64,000 bases of DNA from Cyclina sinensis. Its lineage: Eukaryota; Mollusca; Bivalvia; Venerida; Veneridae. Shown piece by piece: positions 55,207-64,000 of this stretch. The notes under the pieces were generated by a model that saw nothing but the letters and a program-made list of their open reading frames with translations, was not told the origin of the DNA and did not search any database. The position numbers and the translations under genes are program-made. The stretch covers positions 46,035,241 through 46,099,240 of the forward strand of contig JAAONU010000016.1 in the NCBI GenBank assembly GCA_012932295.1. The letters are read 5' to 3'. Numbering within the stretch: position 1 is the stretch's first letter; each line of letters starts with the position of its first letter.

Positions 55207-58200
55207 GGTACGTTCCATGTTGTAATTTTAATAATTATAGACGGTTCAGTGTATTTAGGGTAAGTCACCATTTCCAATCAGCACACCTCCTGTGACCTTG
55301 TCTTTGAGATTGCAATGTCACACACAGAGTAACTTACCCTCTTTTTTCAACTGTATTCGTATGAATAAATTTGAAAAAAGAAACCATCGAAATGACAAAA
55401 ATGCTATTATGAACCACTATCAAAGGCAATTGAAGGTACACATATTTTTTTTTATTTGTGTGATATTTAAATAAAAGATAGCCAACGTATATATCAAAAC
55501 GATAATTAATTGTTGTTATTACATGCATGTAACAACTAACTGTCGATGGTTTAATATAAATAGCTTCTAAAATTGTAAACTATTTTTGTCAGCAAATAAC
55601 GTTTTTCATTTTTCTTTGTTGTCTTATTTCTATTTACAGGAAAAATCTACCTGTTTTAGGTGTCAACACTCTTATAATGATTCAAACATTTCATTATTTG
55701 GAAAAGAAAAAAAATCTCCTGATATTTAAATCTAAAATTCTGAAAATGTAAATTTTGTGTACTTACTGACTTATTGTCGTCACATTCTAGAAAGCATATA
55801 ACGTAGGGAAATCACAACTGTATAAAAATTTAATTTGTTTTCATTTACATCCCTGATGAATTATGACTGAAACATATTTAATCAATCATACACTCAGAAT
55901 TGTTAGAAAATTACAAACTATTATCGCAACAACGAATAAAAACGTCTTTAAAATCAACCAATCACGTCCGTTGTATAAACTATTGCTTTAAGCCGTTTTA
56001 AGACTATCTATTTGATTGTAGGTTAGATTAAACTTGGATGAGTATTACAAAAGGGTATCGATACTATGCTACATCAATTAAATGGAACATGTTATATCAA
56101 GTACCGATAAATAAATGTAAATGAGGAAGTGTTAATGATTTTTTAAGTATTTGATTAAACAATTGGCTAATTAATAAGAGAAGTGGTATAATGTTGATTT
56201 GCTAATTTTAAAAACAGAAAGAAAGAAAGAAGGTGATTTGAACTCAGGAACACTAGATGACAAAGTGGACACTTTACTTCAACTCCATAAAATTCAGATA
56301 AACAATGACTTTTATACCTTTGCTATAAATACTACTTTGTTTTTGTAATTAAACTGTATTTGTGGATATAAAATACGCTTCAAATTAAACTTTATAAACA
56401 TAGAGAGACAGACAGACAGACAGACGCATACACAGACAGTGAGACATACATATAATAAACTTTTTTATTCAACCCTAAGAGATAATATTCATTTTATTTT
56501 TTATTGATGCTAGTAAAAGTCATTTATCCAATTATGACTTTATGTGTATAACTTTTTTTCTACTTCTTACAGCTAATAATAGGCTAGAAAACAAACCTTT
56601 TTTTTAACTGACTTAAAACAGCGTGTTTCTCGTGAAAGGTAAGGGGGGAAACTATGAAAAGGAAAGATAATGGTATATAATTCCAAAGAAGGAAGTACTT
56701 TATATTGTTGTTTAAGTGGTATTGTTATCTTTGATTATCGTGACAGCAAAACACTTAAAGTTTAATTGTTTCAAAATTTAATACTATCTAATCTCTCACG
56801 ATGCGCAAACTTCACTTACATCAAACATCCTTACGTATTTTTCCCTGCCTTATGAATTGAGTTTTTTCATCATCTGTTACAAAGACAAAAAATAACTTAA
56901 AGTATGTCTAAATTCCGTAATGATGCACTAGACTTTCCGGATATATCTATAATTACTTCAATATAATTGCTCTTTTTTCCTACATTAAACAAGATAAAAG
57001 ATTTGATAACAGTATTACTATTTGATAGGCTAAGGATGGCAGACATAAGTACTTTTAAAAAAAGATTTACAATTTTATTATGTTTGCTTAACGTGAACTA
57101 TCTTCACTTAAGAAAACATGCGTACTGCATATCAAGGACTTAGTCATGAGCAAGCTACATTCAACAGAGGAGTTACTATCTGCCTACTTGACTTTTATTT
57201 ATCGTCGGTACTTATTGTCTATATGGTCGTCGCTCCCTGCAGAGTTTTAGATATTTTACTTTATGGGGGACAGTGCTCACAAATAATGTCACAAATGCAC
57301 GCCACCTTTCTGCTAACTTTCAACCTAATTTAAGCCCGTGTCGGCGATGGTTAGTGGTACGATAGGGGAGGTAACTCTGCAAGGAGTTGAATGATGTAAA
57401 ATTTGGTGTTTTTATATACAATGGCTGGAATCCCAGTCACGAAGCGTTTTTGCTATTTCTGTTTTACTGTAGCTATTGCCTTTGTTTCGACAGCTTTTTG
57501 AGCACGTGGCTCCTATATTACTAAAACATTTGAATATTTCCTTAACGTATTTTTTATTTTAAGAGCAAATTATTCTCTTCGCACATGTGTATGGAGGGGG
57601 TTCACCGCTAAAATCATTCATCACAAGAAAATATTGAGGGGGATCACCACATAATTATTCATCGCAAAGAAATGCTGCAAGTGGTGAAGTTTCATACAAA
57701 GTACATGTTTTAAAATATATTCTACGAAATGCATACGTGCAAACACTACAAATGTCTCAATATTAAAATTCTACAGGCAAACCTGTAAGATTGAAATGCT
57801 CTATACATTGTTTTCACAAAAACATCTTAAATGACAATGTGCACATTTCTGTTCGGCAATGCGACATAAATAATGCTTAAAGCAAAAATCCGAAAAGTCT
57901 ATACTGTAAAATGTCTGAATATAAAACTTAAAAAAACTAAGATGCTCAGAAACGCAACATACACAAAGTTTGAAATTAAAACCTTTTATATTCTGACGAC
58001 AGTTTCCTAGTCTTGTGAGTTATCTGCTCCTACCACCTCGTAACAAGGCAGGGAACCAGACTATGTATTTCCAAACCGTAATCTTAAACCAATCTAGTTT
58101 TCGTGCCGCGTGTATTGCATACATTTTATGTTTATGATTTTTTTTGCAAGCAGTAGAAGCTTTAACAGTATAATTCGCTTGTGGTAGGAACCAGTGTTTC

Positions 58201-58815
58201 ACTTACGAGCTGGAGACCAGAGGATCAAAGGGCGAACTTGATTGGTAGTAAACCGGCATCTGCCGGTCGTATGAATGGCCTGCGACCTTCACATGACTTA
58301 CGTTAGCCGGCACAAGACCGGCTTAACCCGTTCGTTTGACCCTAGTTGAATGAGTTTGACCAGTCAGAGATATAAGGCTAAGATGGACAAGCGAATAATG
58401 TAAAAAGCCAAACAACTACTCAGAACTGACATAATGATATTTAGAGATACCTTTAGAGCATTCAAAACATGAACAGTATGTGTACTCAAAATGGATAATA
58501 AATATATCCGTTGGTAAACTAACAGCTCCCAGCAGTTACCTCCCTTTTAAGTTTAACATTAAGCCTTATTTCAACATGCATATATGTGCGCGAAGTTAGT
58601 TGTCAATTCAGTTGGCAACAGGCGAATGGCAACCAGCTTTGTAAGCAAGCTGGCAATTCGAATTTATATGAAATAGAAGCCAGATGCCAATTCGTCAAAA
58701 GTGGCAAATTGTCAACTGGCAGCCAGGTGTCAATTCAATAAGTATCATGAATTCTGAACATTGAATGAATTGACAACTGGCAGTTTACAGACATATATGA
58801 ATTCGTCAAAATTCG

Positions 58816-60186
58816 TCATTCTTGCGCTGTCATTTCCAACTTCACTTTATTTTCCGGTGAAATGTACATGCTTTTATATAATTTTCCATCTTCTCTCGGG
58901 ATTTTTTCTAACCTGTCGCCCATGCTGATTGTTATTGTTAAGATGCTGGTTTCGGTTATTTCTTTGAGCAGATTTTCAAGAATAACCGTATACCAGTTTT
59001 TCATCATAATCGCCTCGTTCGTGATTACCCTAGAAATTAACTCGTCCTCAAAAAAGAAGCTCAATCGGAAAATTGATTTATATTTTAGTCTAGCGGTGTT
59101 TCGGCATAGAATAATATCATTTCTATTTCTACTTTTAGTTTTATTTCGTCTTTAATGTCGTCAGTTTGTTGTGTCATTTGTGGCAGTAGTTTTTGTTTTT
59201 ATGTTGTGTACTCTGTCTGTTATGGATTTTTTTACTGTGTTTTTTTTACATGGTCTACTGTGAGTTTGAAATGGTGCCTATGTTTAGATTTGGATTTGTC
59301 TGTGTAATCGGATTTGCGTTGATTGGTAGTTGTGGTCTAGATATTGTTTAACAACTGTTTTGGTCTGTTGGGTAGTTGTAGTCGTGGAGTCGTTGTATTC
59401 TGTCCTTGATTTCTTGGTAGTACGTACTGTGTGAGAAATAGGTGTGGTTTGTTTTGTGTTTCTGCTGTTTGGCTCTGTGGGTAGTATGAGAGATGTGTTG
59501 GTGGTGCACTTTTTGGGTTTGTTTCTGATGAGAATTCTGGTGCTCCATTTAAGTATACCTGTATTCCTAGTAATATTGTGTCTTCATATTTTGGTTCGCT
59601 GTTTTCTGTTGCTATGTTATTAAATGCAGCTCTTGTAGGATATTGTTGCTGTCTATTTTTTTTATTTTATATTTGGCTGGAATTGGTTTGCTAGCAGCTG
59701 GTGGTTGGAATGTTGCTGGTAAGCTTGCTGTTATGTTTGGATTTGGGTCATTGCCTTGTGATAGTAATGTCTGGAATGTTTGTGCTCTACCGTCTGAATT
59801 GTCTTTTGGTGCACATGATTTATCTCTGCTGGTCTTGCGTCCGGTGTTGTAAAATTTTTGTTTTGATTTTTATGGCTGTATATAAGTCCTATTTTGTACA
59901 TTGTTAATGTCCTTGGTCTATTTAAATACCATAAGAAGCCTGGGGCTTCTGACATTTCCCATATGTCATCTTCTTTAAATTGTTGTGATAAGCCATTAAA
60001 ATCCATTGTATAATAGCCGGTTTGTGATGCTGTTCTAAATTCTATTTCACAGCCATATCTTACTGTGATGTGGTGCTTTTTCTAATTAAAGGTTTTGTTT
60101 TATCTAAGAAGTTAAGAAGTTGTGGGGTTTATTATTGTTGCATAGTTTGCTTCTATGTCTCCTGTTGTTGTTTGGATATTTATTGT
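58816..60186 (-). pseudogene. A/C-rich decayed coding block, origin unknown
   Basis: The minus strand from ~60186 to 58816 holds several open stretches in different frames: one around 60076-59731 with YGCEIEFRTASQTGYYTMDF and APGFLWYLNRPRTLTMYK; a second, from ~59870 to ~59640, rich in Pro/Ala/Asn/Gln; a third, ~59650-59350, rich in Thr/Gln/Pro; and a last one, 59064-58816, with SRVITNEAIMMKNWYTVILE. Codons are A- and C-rich with very little G, unlike the neighbours, and the + strand is conspicuously T/G-rich. Stops and frame changes break it. At 60186 it is cut by a repeat element. I do not recognise the family; an old viral insertion (small-DNA-virus structural gene) or a degraded host gene are both open. 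Confidence 0.5.
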
Positions 60187-60191
60187 TTTTT

Positions 60192-61805
60192 ATCCCCCCG
60201 CCAAAGGCGAAGGGGGTATTAGAAATGCCCTTCGTCCGTCCATGCCTCTGTGCGTGCGTGCGTCCGTCCGTCCGAAACAATTTTGTCCGGAGCATAACTC
60301 CAAAACTACTTGAGGGATTTTATTCAAACTTCATACACTGACAGAGCACATTGGTAGGTAGTGCAGTGTGCAAGTGCAGTAACTCTACCTTGCCTTTTTT
60401 TAGAGTTATTCCGCTTTATCCGATTTATTTGATAAATTTTGTCCGGAGCATAACTCCAAAACTGCTTAAGGGATTTTATTCAAACTTCATACACTGACAG
60501 AGCACATTGGTAGGTAGTGCAGTGTGCACGTCCAATAACTCCACTGCCTAGTTTTAGAGTTATTCTCCTTTATCAGAATTACTTGATAAATTTTGTCGGA
60601 GCATAAAATCAAAACTACTTGAGGGATTTTATTCAAGCTTCATACACTGTCAGAGCACATTGGTAGGAAGTGCACTGTGCAAGTCCAATAACTCTACCTT
60701 GCCTATTTTTAGAGTAATTCGCCTTTATCAGAATTACTTGATAAATTTTGTCCGGAGCATAACTCCAAAACTACTTGAGGGACTTTATTCAAACTTCATA
60801 CACTGACAGAGCACATTAGTAAGTAGTGCAATGTGCAAGAACAATAACTCTACCTTGCCTATTTTTAGAGTTATTCCCCTTTATCAGATTTACTTGATAA
60901 ATTTTGTCCGGAGCATAACTCCAAAACTACTTGAGGGACTTTATTCAAACTTCATACACTGACAGAGCACATTAGTAAGTAGTGCAATGTGCAAGAACAA
61001 TAACTCTACCTTGCCTATTTTTAGAGTTATTCCCCTTTATCAGAATTACTTGATAAATTTTGTCCGGAGTATAACTCCAAAACTACTTGAGGGATTTTAT
61101 TCAAATTTCATACACTGACAGAGCACATTAGTAGGTAGTGCAGTGTGCAAGTCCAATAACTCTACCTTGCCTATTTTTAGAGTTATTCCCCTTTATCAGA
61201 TTTATTTGTTTACATTTTAAAAATCCCAGCATATACATGTATATCTAATTCTTGAACTTATTATCCCCCCGCCCAAGGCGTAGGGGATATTAGAAATGGT
61301 CTCTGTCTGTCCGTGCGTGCGTCCGTTTCAGTTTTGTCCGGAGCATTACTCCAAAAGTACTTGAGTGATTTTCTTCAAACTTCATATACTGAAAGAGAAC
61401 ATTTAGAGGTGCAGTGTGTAAGAATAAAAACTCTACCTTTCCTACTTTTAGAATTATTCCCCTTTATCAGATTTCATTGAAAAACTTTGTCAGAAGCATA
61501 ACTCCAAAAGTGCTTAGCGATTTTCTTCAAACTTAATACACTGACATAGCACATTGGTAGGAAGTGCAGTTTGCAAGAACAATAACTCTACCTTGCCTAT
61601 TTTTTGTGGTATTTTCTTCAAACATTATTACATTGAGTGTTTGAAAGTACAACCTTCGGTAGCTTCTTCCCGGCGGGGGGATTAACCATGTGTAACAAGG
61701 CTCTTGTTCAAATTTCATACACTGACAGAGCACATTGGTAGGTAGTGCAGTGTGCAAGTCCAATAACTCTACATTGCCTATGTTTTAGAGTTATTCCCCT
61801 TTATT
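60192..61805. mobile_element. ATCCCCCCGCC-bounded elements B, nested, with 155-bp tandem repeats
   Basis: Left end ATCCCCCCGCC at 60192 and right end GGCGGGGGGAT at 61672-61682 are exact inverted copies. A second left end (ATCCCCCCGCCCAAGGCG) lies at 61263. After each left end comes CGTGCGTGCGTCCGTCCG-like sequence and then tandem units of about 155 bp (TTTTGTCCGGAGCATAACTC, GACAGAGCACATTGGTAGGT, AATAACTCTACCTTGCCTA), six in the first part and about two in the second. Past 61682 come the tail GTAACAAGGCTCTTGTT and one more unit piece, so one copy seems to sit inside another. Non-coding. Confidence 0.8.
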
Positions 61806-61871
61806 TTAAATTGATTTACGAATGGGACGTCTTTTAGTTCAGTTAATTTGAAATTTCTTTTTTGGTACATA

Positions 61872-62986
61872 TACATTACACTATATAACTCAAGGCTAGG
61901 AAATGCTGTAATAAACGTTTCTCTTGTTGAACTGTTCGGGAATTGAATTTAGGTCACATAAAATGGTTGAATAGTAAAATGGTTCTCATATGTTTTAATG
62001 CAAATTTCCAAAACGATTCAAACGCCTCTTTTCAGTTCAATATTGTGTTCTTTATCAACACTGACAATTTTAACAAAATTTATTTCTCTTTCAGGCCACC
62101 AGCCCGTGCAACTTCATTACACAATATGGAATTTAGATTTTTTTACTCAACCGAATGGTACGATACTGTCGCTTGCTCGTTCGATATTCTGTGACACTAT
62201 CCTGTCCAATTTATGTTTAGCAACCACAGACTAGAAATGATCGACACTTTATTAAAAGCTTATTACACAAATAGGATTTACGGAGAGGACGAGAACAACC
62301 CTCGATGAAATAGTTTACACAGAGTTATTTGCCCTTGAACTGTGCCATAAACAATATTCAGTTGCACTGTTGGTCGTTGATAAAAATGATACAAAGATGA
62401 TAAGTCATTAATTATATTTATTGCAAACAAAATTAGTATTATTCAACAAACAGAATCACGTTTATTGTGCATGGATAATTTAGGACCGGCCTTCATTTCT
62501 AGTTCTGGACAGATTAAAAAGCAATGTACAATAAAATCACATGTCATTAAATCAAATCACATGCAATGTTTCTGAAAAAAAAGTTGCCAATGTGTACATA
62601 CAAACATCATACTTAACAGAACTATAAGCAAATTTTGATAAAATATGAGATCTCTGTACAAAACCTTTACCTGAAATTCAAAATATTTCAAGTATAAAAA
62701 ACACGCTTTCAAGCGTTTTAAGATTGGATTCCTTAACACAACCTTTAGATATTTAAAAAGTCACTTGAAATATATTACAACTAATACTTATCAATACAAA
62801 CAGAATCATCGGTATTGACACAGTACTATAAAAATAGCATCGGATGATTTCGTTCTATAAACACAGTATCAATAAAAATATATCGACGATACTAAAAGCA
62901 AAAACAGATGTCATGGGCAGGAACAAAGGAATATAATAAAAAAAAATCTAACGATGTGTTAAATATACAAGGTAGTTATTATTATA
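61872..62986 (+). repeat. Dispersed ~1.1-kb repeat, copy B
   Basis: Collinear with 18010-19310 in the same orientation (see copy A). Lacks the internal 125-bp duplication of copy A. Ends near GGTAGTTATTATTAT, which is also where copy A ends. Confidence 0.85.
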
Positions 62987-63109
62987 AAAAAATAATTGTG
63001 CTTTATTTTGAAGGAAATGTAGTTTGGTTTTCCTTTTGTAACATATGCTACTTGCTTATTTATTTCGTACATTCTGTGTGTTACTGAAAGCAAACACAAA
63101 CAAACAAAT

Positions 63110-64000
63110 AATCAAACAAGAGGACAATGATGGCCCTTTTATCGCTCACCAGTGTCTCATTGCTCAAGATACAAAATTATTGTTGTGTTATTTTATTTTG
63201 AAATCAGGCCAGTGGTTTATATGATTTTCGAAGCTGCGAAACCACTATCATGTAGACATGGTAAAATATGCCTCCTCTGGTCCCCATACTTCTGGAACCC
63301 ATGATGAGATCAGATTGGTTCAGGAAAAGAAAGGAGACGTATTGTTAATAAATGTTTTGTGAAAGTTATGTCGAAATTGAATCTAATGGGAGTATAAAAC
63401 TATGACATAAGGTACATACATACTAACTATCTAAGATATCGGGCAATAAATGAAGACTCCATAACGGAAGGTAGAAAACATATTTTTAGCCTTGATGACC
63501 TTAACTTTGAACCCAGTTATAGGTAAAAGTGCTTACAGACAAATATGTGTCGGTAAATAAAGACTCTAACAGAAGATAGAAAATCTATTATACACCTTGG
63601 TGACCTTGAGCTTGACTAAGTGACCTCAAGCTCACTAAGGGTAGAGGTCTATGCAAGGAACATTCATATAAAATATCTAAGATATTGGTCAATAAATCAA
63701 GGCTCTATGAGGTGAGGTATCAGAATCTATTCAAAGCATTGGTGACCTTGACCTCAACTTTCGGCAGAGATTCATGCAAGGTATCTTTTTTATAAAATAT
63801 CTTAAATATCAGCCAATAAATAAAGGCCCTGTGATATAAAATAGAAAAATCTATTCATAGCCTCAGTGACATTGACATTGACTCAGTGCTATCATACCTC
63901 ATCCAAGGGTAGAGGTTACCTATCTATGATATCGGTCAATAAATAAAGACTCTATAATGGAAAATATATATGGACAGCCATCGATCCTAAAAGCTCACAT
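63110..64000 (+). repeat. CAAGAGG-type bivalve repeat with ~130-bp internal units, runs off the window
   Basis: Starts AAACAAGAGGACAATGATGG and CTTTTATCGCTCACCAGTGT. From ~63410 on, a unit of roughly 110-140 bp recurs about four times with ATCTAAGATATCGGTCAATA, AATAAAGACTCTATAATGG and TTGGTGACCTTGACCT. The start motif and TGACCTTGACC clusters go together in what I remember of bivalve genomes. Confidence 0.65.

Larger units (their letters stand above)
54588..58800. other. Intergenic AT-rich DNA
   Basis: Simple repeats only (listed), plus GACA repeats at 56405-56427 and a GC hairpin at ~58250-58330 (CCGGCATCTGCCGG, AGCCGGCACAAGACCGGCT). Around 58600-58760 GGCAACTGGCA/ATTCG motifs recur as short imperfect repeats. 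No gene seen. Confidence 0.5.

Noticed and set aside
59643..59907. Plus-strand hydrophobic ORFs in the 59.6-59.9 kb region
   Set aside because: They are the T/G-rich complement of the A/C-rich minus-strand block, so Leu/Val/Cys-rich text is expected by composition.

Overview
This window is eukaryotic, AT-rich DNA, most probably from a bivalve mollusc. It has one long spliced gene, no bacterial-type operons, and many repeat families that I remember as common in bivalve genomes (elements starting CAAGAGGGCC, arrays of TGACCTT/AAGGTCA, a CTGGTCAGACTGC repeat, and elements bounded by ATCCCCC). The phylum call rests on that recollection and not on a marker gene. I do not name a species.

The one convincing host gene is a complete prominin (CD133 family) gene on the minus strand, from the ATG at 51251 to the stop at 24384. 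I rebuilt 24 coding exons by hand. Every junction has an AG acceptor and a GT donor, and the reading phase is kept throughout. The exons sum to 2628 nt, or 875 codons plus a stop, close to the roughly 865 residues of human prominin-1. The order is signal peptide, short extracellular region, TM1, Cys-rich cytosolic loop, TM2, large extracellular helical domain, TM3, loop with an RGCVSN motif, TM4, second large extracellular domain, TM5, and a cytosolic tail with a PPPY motif. Prominins shape plasma-membrane protrusions, microvilli and cilia, and bind cholesterol.

The introns are loaded with repeats: a 33-bp minisatellite in intron 1, a 3.2-kb 38-bp minisatellite in intron 5, a MITE and pentanucleotide repeats in intron 6, a SINE in intron 8, an ATCCCCC-bounded element in intron 11, a large inverted-repeat element in intron 17, and a ~150-bp array full of AAGGTCA half-sites in intron 21.

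Downstream of the gene (1-24 kb) lie a 49-bp satellite whose unit is itself a hairpin (175-2456), a three-copy local repeat, a 53-bp tandem repeat, a foldback element with ~450-bp arms (6326-7835), a decayed Tc1/mariner element with its inverted repeats (9166-10638), and a nearly full-length L1/Tx1-type LINE ORF2 (12599-16420). There is also a dispersed repeat at 18.0-19.3 kb, with a second copy at 61.9-63.0 kb, and a decayed hydrophilic coding block (20.7-21.3 kb). Upstream of the gene (51-64 kb) are a tRNA-derived SINE, an A/C-rich decayed coding block on the minus strand (58.8-60.2 kb), and a nested ATCCCCCCGCC-bounded element with internal 155-bp tandem repeats (60.2-61.8 kb). The last kilobase holds a CAAGAGG-type repeat.

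Coordinates of coding exons are base-exact from reading. Repeat boundaries are approximate. No database search was possible.
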